Source: Betaproteobacteria bacterium (GTDB taxonomy: Bacteria; Pseudomonadota; Gammaproteobacteria; Burkholderiales; Ga0077523). From it: a stretch of DNA of 64,000 nt. The notes beneath the pieces are model-generated. The model ran no database searches. It saw only the letters and a program-made list of their open reading frames with translations, and had not been told where the DNA came from. Location: NCBI GenBank assembly GCA_016125475.1, contig WGLR01000019.1:1-64000 (forward strand), in the 5' to 3' direction. The first letter of the stretch is position 1; the number at the start of each line of letters is the position of its first letter. Both the position numbers and the translations under genes were made by a program. This document shows positions 56,234 to 64,000 of this stretch, in pieces.

Positions 56234-57330
56234 GGTTCGTCGACGAGTATCGTGACCGCCACGCGGCGTCCCGCTTCGCGGCGTGGATCGCCCGAGCGGT
56301 CACACGGGACTGGACGATCATGGAGGTCTGCGGAGGTCAGACGCACACCATCGTGAGGTTCGGCATCGATCAGCTGCTTCCGGATCGGGTATCCCTCCTG
56401 CATGGGCCGGGATGCCCCGTGTGCGTCACGCCGGCCGAGGCCATCGACAAGGCGATCGAGATCGCCTCCCGGGACGATGTGACCTTCTGTTCCTTCGGCG
56501 ACATGGTGCGGGTACCGGGAACGGCGAGCGATCTCCTGTCCGTTCGTGCGCGTGGCGGGGACGTCCGCGTCGTGTACTCGCCGCTCGATGCGGTCGACCT
56601 CGCCCGCGCCAATCCCGACCGCGAGGTCGTCTTCTTCGCGGTCGGGTTCGAGACGACCGCACCCGCCAACGCGCTGGCGGTTCACAGGGCCAGTCAGGAA
56701 GGCCTGAGCAATTTCTCGATGCTCGTCACGCACGTTCTCGTCCCTGCAGCGCTCGAAGCGATCCTGTCCGCGCCCGACAACACCGTGGATGCCTTCCTCG
56801 CGGCGGGTCACGTCTGCACGGTCATGGGAATGGAACAGTACGAGCCCATCGCGCGTCGGCACCGCGTTCCCATCGTGGTGACCGGCTTCGAGCCGCTCGA
56901 CATTCTCCAGGGGGTGGCCATGGGGGTGCGCCAGCTCGAAAGAGGGGAAGCCAGGGTCGAGAACCAGTATGCACGCGCCGTGCGCCACCACGGCAATGCC
57001 CATGCGAGGGCACTCGTCGAGCAGGTCTTCGAGGTGACGACGCGGTGGTGGCGTGGTGTGGGGGAGATCGCGGACAGCGGACTGCGGCTGCGCGATGCCT
57101 ATGCGGAGTTCGATGCCGAGCAGCGGTTCGGCCACGTGCATCCGCCCGCCGCAGCGACCTCCGAATGCATGGCCGGGCTCGTCCTGCGGGGCGTGCGCCG
57201 ACCCGACGAGTGCCCGGCATTCGGCACCCGGTGCACGCCCGAGCATCCGCTCGGCGCGCCGATGGTGTCCTCGGAAGGCGCGTGCGCCGCGTACTACCGC
57301 TATCGCCGGTCGCCGGAGAGAGCGTCCTGA
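56230..57330 (+). CDS. hypD: hydrogenase maturation protein HypD
   Basis: HypD is the scaffold for assembling the Fe(CN)2CO unit. The 366 residues carry [25 protein letters not shown], and the GFETTAP region, along with Cys near the C-terminus ([15 protein letters not shown]) for its 4Fe-4S cluster. The frame is open upstream to 55576, so the ATG at 56230, which matches the family start (MRFVDEYRD), is used. It shares one base with the hypE start. Confidence 0.95.
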   Translation: MRFVDEYRDRHAASRFAAWIARAVTRDWTIMEVCGGQTHTIVRFGIDQLLPDRVSLLHGPGCPVCVTPAEAIDKAIEIASRDDVTFCSFGDMVRVPGTASDLLSVRARGGDVRVVYSPLDAVDLARANPDREVVFFAVGFETTAPANALAVHRASQEGLSNFSMLVTHVLVPAALEAILSAPDNTVDAFLAAGHVCTVMGMEQYEPIARRHRVPIVVTGFEPLDILQGVAMGVRQLERGEARVENQYARAVRHHGNAHARALVEQVFEVTTRWWRGVGEIADSGLRLRDAYAEFDAEQRFGHVHPPAAATSECMAGLVLRGVRRPDECPAFGTRCTPEHPLGAPMVSSEGACAAYYRYRRSPERAS

Positions 57331-58385
57331 TGACCCCCCCACGTGCGCCGGGTCGGGACTGCCCGATCGAACACGGAGACGACGAACGCGTGCGGCTCGC
57401 GCACGGCGGAGGCGGGCGGGCGATGTCGCGCCTCATCGAGCAGGTGTTCCTTCCGGCCTTCGCGAACGAGCTCCTCGGCCGGCGCCACGACGGCGCGGTG
57501 ATGGAAGTGGCGGGTCTGCGGCTCGCGATGAGCACGGACGCCTACGTCGTGGACCCGCCGTTCTTTCCCGGTGGCGACATCGGTTCCCTGGCCGTGAACG
57601 GCACTGTTAACGACCTCGCGATGTGCGGTGCGCGGGCCGTCTGGCTCGGTGCCTCGTTCATACTCGAGGAAGGATTCCCGCTCGAATCCCTCACGCGCGT
57701 TACCGCCTCGATGGCAGATGCCGCGCGGGCGGCCGGCGCGCAGCTCGTGACGGGCGACACGAAAGTCGTCCCGCGCGGCAAGGCGGATGGCATCTTCGTG
57801 ACCACGACGGGCGTCGGCCTCGTCGAGGCCACGGCAGAGATCTCGCCGGCGAGCGTGCGCACGGGTGACATCGTCATCCTGAGCGGCGACCTCGGGCGTC
57901 ACGGCATCGCGGTCATGGCGGCCCGCGGCACGCTGGGGATCCGGAGCGCCGTGGAAAGCGACTGTGCGGCGCTCGCGGAGCCCGTCCTGGCACTGATCGG
58001 CAGCGGCTGCCGCGTGAGCTGTCTGCGTGATCTCACACGAGGAGGTCTCGCGAGCGCGCTTGTGGAGATCAGCGAGGCATCCGGCCGGGAGATCGGCATC
58101 GACGAGGCGGCGATCCCCGTCTGCGACGAAGTGACGGCCATGTGCGAACTGCTCGGACTCGATCCCCTGCACGTCGCGAACGAGGGACGCTTCGTCGCGT
58201 TCGTGAACGCGGAAGACGCGGACCGCGCGCTCGCCGTGCTGCGAGGCCACCCGGTGAGCGCCGGTGCGCATGTGATCGGAACGGTGGGAAACGCAGGGGG
58301 AAGCGGCGTGGTGCTCCGGACGCTGGTCGGAGGTCAGCGCATGGTGGACATGCTGTCGGGCGAGCAGCTCCCCAGGATCTGCTGA
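57330..58385 (+). CDS. hypE: hydrogenase maturation protein HypE
   Basis: HypE dehydrates the thiocarbamate made by HypF to thiocyanate on its C-terminal Cys. The 351 residues end PRIC, the essential tail, and carry [10 protein letters not shown] near the N-terminus, [20 protein letters not shown] and [12 protein letters not shown]. It is the last gene of the operon. No hypB follows: the next gene is on the other strand. Confidence 0.95.
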   Translation: MTPPRAPGRDCPIEHGDDERVRLAHGGGGRAMSRLIEQVFLPAFANELLGRRHDGAVMEVAGLRLAMSTDAYVVDPPFFPGGDIGSLAVNGTVNDLAMCGARAVWLGASFILEEGFPLESLTRVTASMADAARAAGAQLVTGDTKVVPRGKADGIFVTTTGVGLVEATAEISPASVRTGDIVILSGDLGRHGIAVMAARGTLGIRSAVESDCAALAEPVLALIGSGCRVSCLRDLTRGGLASALVEISEASGREIGIDEAAIPVCDEVTAMCELLGLDPLHVANEGRFVAFVNAEDADRALAVLRGHPVSAGAHVIGTVGNAGGSGVVLRTLVGGQRMVDMLSGEQLPRIC

Positions 58386-58412
58386 CCGGGACGTCTTCCG
58401 TGCGCGGTCAGC
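58381..58412 (+). repeat. inverted repeat at the end of the hydrogenase operon
   Basis: GCTGACCG and CGGTCAGC form a perfect 8-bp stem with a 16-base loop, starting at the hypE stop codon. There is no T run after it, so it is a possible 3'-end stabiliser or a Rho-dependent site rather than a classical terminator. Confidence 0.4.
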
Positions 58413-58538
58413 GATTCGGGTGCGGGAGCGTCTCGTCCCGGCCCTGGCGGAAGTCGTCCTCGCACGACTTCGGCAATGTCGCCCGGTGCGACGCGTGCCG
58501 ACCGGCATGGCGATGACCACGCCGGAGCTCACGACACG

Positions 58539-60164
58539 TCAGTCGCGCGACGCCCGGATCATGTCCGCCGCCTTCTCGGCAATCATCATGGTCGCTGCAC
58601 ACGTGTTGGCCGAGGGAATCGTGGGCATGACCGACGCGTCCACCACGCGGAGCCCGGCCGTGCCGCGGACACGCAGTTCGGCATCCACCACCGAACCGGC
58701 ATCGCTCGCAGGGCCCATGCGTGCCGTGCCGTTGAGGTGGTAGGACGACACGCCCACTCGCCGAATGAAGTCGAGCAGTTCGTCGTCACGGGTCACCTGC
58801 GGACCCGGCATGGCCTCGCCGTCCACGTAGGCGGACAGTGCCTGCGTTTCCAGAAGCCGCCGCGCCAGCCGGACACCGTCCAGCAGCACACGCCGGTCGT
58901 CCTCCTCGGCAAGGTAGTTCGGCTGGATGCGCGGAGCCTCCAGGGGATCACGCGAGCGGACCTCGACCGTGCCCGCGCTCGCGGGCCGATGCTGCCACAC
59001 GCCGCACGTCATGCCCGGAAACGTGTCCAGCACGCCGACGTAGCCTTCGCGATAGCTCGCGGGAGAGAACACGCCCTGCAGGTCCGGACGGGTCAGGCCC
59101 GGGCGCGAGTGCCAGAAGTAGTGCACGAGCGACGGGCTGAGCGCAAGGATGCTCGGTTGCTTCATCACCCAGCGTGCGACCTGGGCCCAGAGGCGGGGCG
59201 CACGCGAGAGTTCATTGATGGTCGTGACGTTCTTCGCTCGTGCCACGACGCGTACCGAGAAGTGGTCCCGGAGGTTCTTTCCCACGCCGGGCAGCGCGGC
59301 CACCACCGGGATGCCGAGCGACTGGAGCAGGGGGCCAGGCCCGATCCCCGAGAGTTGCAGGAGTTTCGGCGTGTTGATGGCGCCGGCGCAGACGATCACT
59401 TCCTTTCTCGCACTCACCGTGCGCACCGGTGTCGTACCCTTCGCATGCACGTACTCGACGCCACGTGCGCGGGTCCCCGAGAAGACGATGCGGACGACCT
59501 GAGCATTCGTGCGCACGACGACGTTGCCGTTGGCGCGGACGGGACGCAGGAATGTTCGCGCCGTGCTCATCCGCCAGCCGCGGTGAATCGTTCTCTGGAA
59601 GTAGCCGGCCCCCGTCTGCGTGGCGCCGTTGTAGTCGGGGTTTGTCGGCATGCCCAGTTCCCGGGCGCCTGCAAGGAACGCCTCGCACACCGGGTGGCGC
59701 CAGTCGATGGGTGTCACTGGCATGGGTCCGTCACGGCCCCGCACGTTCGCGGGATCCGGGCCTTCCCAGCGCTCCGAGCGCCGGAAGTAGGGAAGGACGT
59801 CCGCGAAGCTCCAGCCGCGGTTGCCGCGGTCGGCCCATTCGTCGAAGTCTTCGCGCTGCCCGCGGTTGTAAACGAGACCGTTGATCGACGTGGACCCGCC
59901 GAGGGTGCGTCCCTGCGGCAGCGGGATGCGTCGTCCGCCCGTGTGCGCCGTGGCCTCGGACGAAAACTGCCACGTCACGTCCGGGTCGAACAGCACCTTG
60001 ATGAAGCCGGCAGGAACATGAAGGTACGGGTGACGGTCCGGGGGGCCCGATTCGAGCACGCAGACGGTCGAACGGGAGTCCTCGGCGAGCCGTCTGGCGA
60101 GGACTGCACCGGCAGCGCCGGCTCCGATGATGATGTAGTCGAAGGTTTCGTCTTCTGTCGTCAT
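58539..60164 (-). CDS. GMC-family FAD oxidoreductase (choline dehydrogenase-like)
   Basis: The 541-residue flavoenzyme oxidises an alcohol with FAD. The Rossmann motif DYIIIGAGAAGAVLARRL, the GMC signature GRTLGGSTSINGLVYNRG, and the second signature GAINTPKLLQLSGIGP are visible. The catalytic His-Asn site is near SSYHLNGTARMG at the C-terminus. No signal peptide is present, and no betaine aldehyde dehydrogenase is next to it, so a choline role is not assured. It is preceded by tRNA-Leu on the same strand. Confidence 0.88.
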   Translation of the reverse strand: MTTEDETFDYIIIGAGAAGAVLARRLAEDSRSTVCVLESGPPDRHPYLHVPAGFIKVLFDPDVTWQFSSEATAHTGGRRIPLPQGRTLGGSTSINGLVYNRGQREDFDEWADRGNRGWSFADVLPYFRRSERWEGPDPANVRGRDGPMPVTPIDWRHPVCEAFLAGARELGMPTNPDYNGATQTGAGYFQRTIHRGWRMSTARTFLRPVRANGNVVVRTNAQVVRIVFSGTRARGVEYVHAKGTTPVRTVSARKEVIVCAGAINTPKLLQLSGIGPGPLLQSLGIPVVAALPGVGKNLRDHFSVRVVARAKNVTTINELSRAPRLWAQVARWVMKQPSILALSPSLVHYFWHSRPGLTRPDLQGVFSPASYREGYVGVLDTFPGMTCGVWQHRPASAGTVEVRSRDPLEAPRIQPNYLAEEDDRRVLLDGVRLARRLLETQALSAYVDGEAMPGPQVTRDDELLDFIRRVGVSSYHLNGTARMGPASDAGSVVDAELRVRGTAGLRVVDASVMPTIPSANTCAATMMIAEKAADMIRASRD

Positions 60165-60270
60165 TCCTGTCCCGGGGTTGCCGCGATGCCTCCGGCAGGG
60201 AGGGGGCGATGCCTCGGGTTCCTGCCGCCGTCCCGCATGCGACGGGCCCGGCGGAGATATCCGGACCGTC

Positions 60271-60355
60271 TGGTGCGCCCAGCCGGAATCGAACCGGCAT
60301 GACCGAAGTCGAGGGATTTTAAGTCCCTTGCGTCTACCAATTTCGCCATGGGCGC
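60271..60355 (-). tRNA. tRNA-Leu (anticodon TAA)
   Basis: On the minus strand the gene runs from 60355 to 60271. Acceptor GCGCCCA pairs with TGGGCGC, CCA is encoded, and the anticodon loop CTTAAAA holds TAA at 60321-60319. A long variable arm (CGACTTCGGTC) marks a class II tRNA. In E. coli the equivalent, leuZ, lies directly after glyW and cysT, whereas here 33 kb and an inversion separate them. Confidence 0.97.
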
Positions 60356-60419
60356 TGCCGCCCGATTCTCCCACGGATCGACCGCCCCACGAGACGTCCG
60401 ACGCGGCGCGGGGGCCCGC

Positions 60420-60446
60420 TAAAGTCGTGCGCCGGCATTCCGATAA
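60420..60446 (+). promoter_or_regulatory. sigma-28 (FliA) promoter of motAB
   Basis: TAAA (60420-60423) and TCCGATAA (60439-60446) are 15 bases apart, which is the sigma-28 consensus TAAA-N15-GCCGATAA with one mismatch. It is 100 bases before the motA start. Control of motAB by FliA is expected, as in other motile Proteobacteria. Confidence 0.85.
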
Positions 60447-60545
60447 CCCGCGTATGTCATCAGCTCAGTCCTCTCGACAGACCGTCGCGTCCGTTTCGCC
60501 CGCCCCGTGTCCGACGGGCCGGAAAACCCATAGGTCATCTGCGCA

Positions 60546-61406
60546 ATGAACGTAATTGCTGGCTACCTCATCATCCTTGGTGCCGTCATCGGCGGATTCA
60601 TCATGGCGGGAGGCCACGTGGGCTCCCTGCTGCAGCCAACGGAACTCATCATGATCGGTGGTGCCGCGGTAGGCGGCTTCGTCGTCACCAACACCGGCAA
60701 GATCATCAAGGCGACCATGGGCGCGCTGCCGACGGTGTTCAAGGGTTCCAAGTTCACGAAAGCCCTCTACCTGGAACTGCTGTCCCTCCTGTACGACATC
60801 CTCGCCAAGGTTCGCAAGGAAGGGCTGATGTCCATCGAATCGGACGTGGAATCTCCCGAACAGAGTCCGATCTTCTCCAAGTACCCGATGATCCTCGCCG
60901 ACCACCACGCGATGGAGTTCATGACCGATTACCTTCGCATCATGGTCGGCGGAAACCTGAATGCGTTCGAAATCGAGAACCTCATGGACGTGGAGATCGA
61001 GACGCACCACCACGAGGGCGAGGCACCGGCGCAGGCGGTGGCACGGCTCGGCGACGGCCTGCCTGCGTTCGGGATCGTCGCGGCGGTCATGGGCGTCGTG
61101 CACACGATGGAGTCCGTGGGGCTGCCGCCGGCCGAACTCGGGAAACTCATTGCCGCAGCGCTCGTCGGCACGTTCCTCGGCATCCTGCTCTCGTACGGTT
61201 TCGTCGGCCCGCTCGCGACACTTCTCGAGCACAAGCTGAACGAGTCGACGAAGATGTTCCAGTGCATCAAGGTCACACTGCTCGCGAGCCTGAACGGCTA
61301 CGCGCCCCAGGTCGCCGTCGAATTCGGCCGCAAGGTCCTGTATTCCACCGAGCGGCCGTCGTTCAAGGAACTCGAGGACGAGGTGAAGAGCCGGAAGGGC
61401 AAGTGA
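60546..61406 (+). CDS. motA: flagellar motor stator protein MotA
   Basis: MotA is a proton-conducting stator component with four membrane segments. The 286 residues contain two N-terminal segments (about 3-22 and 35-53), a long cytoplasmic loop with the charged residues that touch the rotor, and two C-terminal segments (about 165-186 and 198-220, with GLPAFGIVAAVMGVVHTME and the Pro). It is part of the PF01618 family and starts the motAB pair. Confidence 0.95.
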   Translation: MNVIAGYLIILGAVIGGFIMAGGHVGSLLQPTELIMIGGAAVGGFVVTNTGKIIKATMGALPTVFKGSKFTKALYLELLSLLYDILAKVRKEGLMSIESDVESPEQSPIFSKYPMILADHHAMEFMTDYLRIMVGGNLNAFEIENLMDVEIETHHHEGEAPAQAVARLGDGLPAFGIVAAVMGVVHTMESVGLPPAELGKLIAAALVGTFLGILLSYGFVGPLATLLEHKLNESTKMFQCIKVTLLASLNGYAPQVAVEFGRKVLYSTERPSFKELEDEVKSRKGK

Positions 61407-61434
61407 GCATCGAACTGCCGCGGCGCCGCGAACC

Positions 61435-62484
61435 ATGAGCGACGACACCCAACAGCCGATCATCGTCAAGAAGGTCAAGAAGGGCGGACACGGCCATCAC
61501 GGCGGCGCGTGGAAGATCGCCTATGCCGACTTCGTGACGGCAATGATGGCGTTCTTCCTGCTGATGTGGCTGCTCGGCTCCACCACGAAGGGGGACCTGC
61601 AGGGCATCGCCGACTACTTCCAGACACCCCTGAAGGTGGCCCTCATGGGCGGGTCGGGAGCCGGGGAGGCCACGAGCATCATCAAGGGCGGCGGAACCGA
61701 TCTCACGCGCAAGACGGGCCAGGTGAACAAGCGTGTCCAGGGGGAGAAGCGCGCAGCGCCGGTGGATGCGGAACAGGCGGAGAAGGCCATGCTCGTGAAG
61801 GAGGCCGCCCGGCTCAGCATCCTCAAGAAGGAACTCGACGAGGTGATCGACAAGAATCCGACGCTGAGAGAGTTCCGCGATCAACTTCTGATCGACATCA
61901 CGACCGAGGGCCTGAGGATCCAGATCGTCGACGCGAAGAACCGTCCCATGTTCGCGATCGGAAGCAGCGACCTTCAGCCCTACACGAAGGAGATTCTGCG
62001 GGAGATCGGGAAGGTCCTGAACGAGGTTCCCAACAGGGTGAGCATATCGGGTCACACCGACGCGACACCCTATTCGGGAGGCGAGAACGGCTACAGCAAC
62101 TGGGAACTCTCGGCCGATCGTGCGAATGCCGCCCGCCGGGAACTGCTGGCCGGGGGCATGGAAGACTACCGAATCGCCCGAGTGATCGGGCTGGGTTCGT
62201 CCGTGCTGCTGGACGCCTCGGACCCGTTCAATCCGATCAACCGCCGCGTCAGCATCATCGTCATGAACCGCCGTGCGGAAAAGGCGGCCCTCACCGATGG
62301 CGGGACGATCGAGATGTCCGAGAACGGAACGCCAGAACTGAACTCCGTCCTGGGCAACCAGCCGGAGCCGCTCAACGTGGTGCGACCGCCCCCCACGTCC
62401 CGGCCCGTCGAGGCCGCACACCCCGTGAACGCCCATGAAGCCACCGGGCAGACCCATGGCGCCCCGCACGATGCAGGCCATTGA
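61435..62484 (+). CDS. motB: flagellar motor stator protein MotB
   Basis: MotB anchors the stator to peptidoglycan and carries the proton-binding Asp. The 349 residues have a basic cytoplasmic N-terminus (KKVKKGGHGHHGG), one membrane segment (about 29-48) with Asp in AYADFVTAMMAFFLLMWLL, and a C-terminal OmpA/MotB domain (ISGHTDATPYS and NWELSADRANAARRELL). It is 28 bases after motA. A long His/Pro-rich tail overlaps the next gene by 50 bases. Confidence 0.95.
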   Translation: MSDDTQQPIIVKKVKKGGHGHHGGAWKIAYADFVTAMMAFFLLMWLLGSTTKGDLQGIADYFQTPLKVALMGGSGAGEATSIIKGGGTDLTRKTGQVNKRVQGEKRAAPVDAEQAEKAMLVKEAARLSILKKELDEVIDKNPTLREFRDQLLIDITTEGLRIQIVDAKNRPMFAIGSSDLQPYTKEILREIGKVLNEVPNRVSISGHTDATPYSGGENGYSNWELSADRANAARRELLAGGMEDYRIARVIGLGSSVLLDASDPFNPINRRVSIIVMNRRAEKAALTDGGTIEMSENGTPELNSVLGNQPEPLNVVRPPPTSRPVEAAHPVNAHEATGQTHGAPHDAGH

Positions 62485-63253
62485 CCCGCAACTCGGGCGA
62501 CCGCCCGCGCGCGGGCCCGTGCCGCCCGTGGCGAGAGCCGCTCTCGCACAGGCCGCCTCGGTCGTGACGGTCGCGGCGACCCTCGCCGCGCTTCCGGGAC
62601 CGCATTCCGCGATCTGGTCGGCCGTGGCGGTCGGCACCCTCGCGGCATTGCTCGGCGTGGCCCTCCGTCTGCCACCGTGGTGGATGCCGCTCAATGCCGC
62701 GTTCCCGCTGACGATCGTCGCGACGCTTTCCCTGCACATCGATGCGAACTGGTTCCTGCTCCCCCTGGGGATTCTCGTCGCCGTGTACTGGTCGACCTTC
62801 TCGAGCAGAGTGCCGCTGTACCTGTCCGGCCGGAAGACACTCGACGTGCTGGAAACGATCCTTCCCCGAAACGCGACGGCGCGTTTTCTCGACATCGGCT
62901 GCGGCACCGGCTCCGTCCTCGCGCATCTCGCCGAACGCCAGCCTGATCGCCGGTACGTGGGCGTCGAGATCGCGCCGGTACCGTTTCTCGTCTCGTGGAT
63001 CCGTGGCCGCTTTCGGAGCCGGCGATTCACCGTACGTCGGGAGAGCCTGTGGAACGTCGACCTGGGAGAGTTCGACGTCGTGTACGCGTTCCTGTCTCCC
63101 GTACCGATGACCGAACTCTGGGAAAAGGTGCGGACGGAAATGAGGCCGGGATCCGTCTTCATCAGCAATACCTTCGCCGTGCCCGGTCAGCCGGCCGACC
63201 GCGTGATTCCGGTGGGCGGGCGAGGGCGCTGCCTGCACGTGTGGCGACTATAG
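62435..63253 (+). CDS. membrane-anchored class I SAM-dependent methyltransferase-like protein
   Basis: The 272-residue protein begins with three to four hydrophobic segments (about 35-105), followed by a SAM-binding domain: ARFLDIGCGTGSVLAHLAER (motif I) and VGVEIAPVPF (motif II), then FDVVYAFLSPV (motif IV). Target unknown. The first ATG at 62435 lies inside motB and lacks a ribosome site; ATG codons at 62456 and 62471 are also possible. It may be co-transcribed with motAB. Confidence 0.78.
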   Translation: MKPPGRPMAPRTMQAIDPQLGRPPARGPVPPVARAALAQAASVVTVAATLAALPGPHSAIWSAVAVGTLAALLGVALRLPPWWMPLNAAFPLTIVATLSLHIDANWFLLPLGILVAVYWSTFSSRVPLYLSGRKTLDVLETILPRNATARFLDIGCGTGSVLAHLAERQPDRRYVGVEIAPVPFLVSWIRGRFRSRRFTVRRESLWNVDLGEFDVVYAFLSPVPMTELWEKVRTEMRPGSVFISNTFAVPGQPADRVIPVGGRGRCLHVWRL

Positions 63254-63366
63254 GACGACGACCGCGAACGTCCGCAGGGGCATTCGCGCGCGCAGGATCG
63301 GCATGACCATGACATCTCCCGACAACCACCGAGCCGCGCGAGGCGCCCGCGGTGACTGGCACTGAC

Positions 63367-64000
63367 ATGGATCTCGACCAGCTCGTCACCGCGCTTTCCG
63401 ACTTCGACATTCCGGTGCTGTCCGAGACGGCACAGTCGCTTCGTGCCTTTCGCAGGAACGAGGAAAAGGTAAGCGCGAGGGACATCTCGAAGGTCGTCCT
63501 TCGGGACCCGCTGATGACGCTCAAGGCGCTGCGTTTCGCGGAGGACAAGCGGGGTGCACGACAGTCGGCGGACATCACCACCGTCGAGCACACCGTGATG
63601 ATGCACGGCATCACGAACTTCCTGCGGGAGTTCTCGGAGGTGCGGACCCTCGAGGACCAGTTCGCGACGTCTCCGGCGGCGTGCGAGGGTGCACTGGAGG
63701 TCGTGAGCCGCAGCCAGCACGCGGCGGAGTTCGCGAGAGCGATTGCATATCGCCGGCACGACGTGGAGTCCGACGAGGTCATCGTGAGTGCCTTGCTCCA
63801 TGACGTGGCGGAACTGATGCTCTGGTTCCTGGCGCCGGAGTCCGAACTCGAGATCCAGTACCTCGTGGAGAATGCACGCGGCGTTCGCAGCGCGGCAGCC
63901 CAGCGGCTCGTCCTGGGTCATACGCACCTCGACCTTCAGCTGGAGTTGTGCCGGGCCTGGAATCTTCCCGAGCTCCTGCGTCGTCTCATGGACGACTCGC
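63367..64000 (+). CDS. HDOD domain protein, 3' end outside window
   Basis: The frame opens with ATG at 63367 (MDLDQLVTALSDFDIPVLSE) and has no stop before the window edge, so only 211 residues are visible. They match an HDOD domain: LRDPLMTLKALRFAED, then VEHTVMMHGITNFLR, and the HD-like ALLHDVAELMLWFL. HDOD proteins are signal-transduction modules often linked to motility or biofilm. Its place after motAB fits but proves nothing. Confidence 0.82.
   Translation, partial: MDLDQLVTALSDFDIPVLSETAQSLRAFRRNEEKVSARDISKVVLRDPLMTLKALRFAEDKRGARQSADITTVEHTVMMHGITNFLREFSEVRTLEDQFATSPAACEGALEVVSRSQHAAEFARAIAYRRHDVESDEVIVSALLHDVAELMLWFLAPESELEIQYLVENARGVRSAAAQRLVLGHTHLDLQLELCRAWNLPELLRRLMDDS

Noticed and set aside
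58476-60302. 608-codon plus-strand open frame opposite the GMC oxidoreductase gene
   Set aside because: Its translation is Arg/His-rich with no family resemblance, and it is a shadow of a well-supported gene on the other strand in GC-rich DNA.

Overview
The window is GC-rich bacterial DNA that looks betaproteobacterial. The evidence is the gene order rpoE-rseA-rseB-mucD/degQ-lepA-lepB-DUF4845-rnc-era-recO-pdxJ-acpS-nagZ, the small families DUF4936, DUF4845 and DUF3135, and a PEP-CTERM (exosortase-sorted) protein at the left edge. Start and stop codons overlap repeatedly (ATGA junctions). No rRNA, CRISPR array, transposase or phage gene was seen. Genus cannot be told from the sequence alone.

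Left part (1-26.8 kb) is mostly core chromosome. It holds the end of a PEP-CTERM surface protein, a ClC chloride channel with CBS domains, an aldo/keto reductase, tadA with an L,D-transpeptidase, an SDR enzyme, and mtnA paired with a class II aldolase (probable methylthioadenosine/5'-deoxyadenosine salvage). A housekeeping block follows: ygfZ, a ygfX-like gene and the sigma-E envelope stress operon, then lepA to nagZ, DUF3135, uvrC and pgsA. It closes with tRNA-Gly(GCC) and tRNA-Cys(GCA), preceded by a consensus promoter and separated by a hairpin terminator.

Middle part (26.8-48.2 kb) is accessory. It carries a CBS-domain protein, a DUF2254 membrane protein, a rhodanese-like protein with Ser at the catalytic Cys position, a transaldolase-transketolase fusion, a CaCA-type exchanger, a 3-hydroxyisobutyrate dehydrogenase-like enzyme and an MHS-type MFS transporter. 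The most striking element is a tight three-gene minus-strand operon (38606-44823): a TIR-domain protein with the NADase glutamate conserved, a MoxR-type AAA+ ATPase, and a 1292-residue membrane protein with a vWA-like domain, WD40 propeller and PASTA domains. It resembles the MoxR/vWA-associated NTP-dependent conflict systems and is the best candidate here for a poorly described immune or cell-death system. lrgAB, a DehI-like dehalogenase homologue and a TfdA/TauD dioxygenase follow.

Right part (48.2-58.4 kb) is one long operon for a group 3b-type NAD(P)-linked [NiFe] hydrogenase (beta, gamma, small and large subunits) with its maturation genes (endopeptidase, hypA, hypF, hypC, hypD, hypE). 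A TTGA-N6-TCAA FNR-family box lies upstream. Oddities are a stand-alone cyclic-nucleotide-binding-domain protein inside the operon, a HypA lacking its zinc-finger domain, and no hypB in the window. After it come a GMC oxidoreductase, tRNA-Leu(TAA), motAB behind a well-matched sigma-28 promoter, a membrane-anchored methyltransferase and a truncated HDOD protein at the right edge.

Starts were chosen by family alignment, ribosome-binding sites and overlap logic. All functional calls rest on motif recognition by eye, with no database search.
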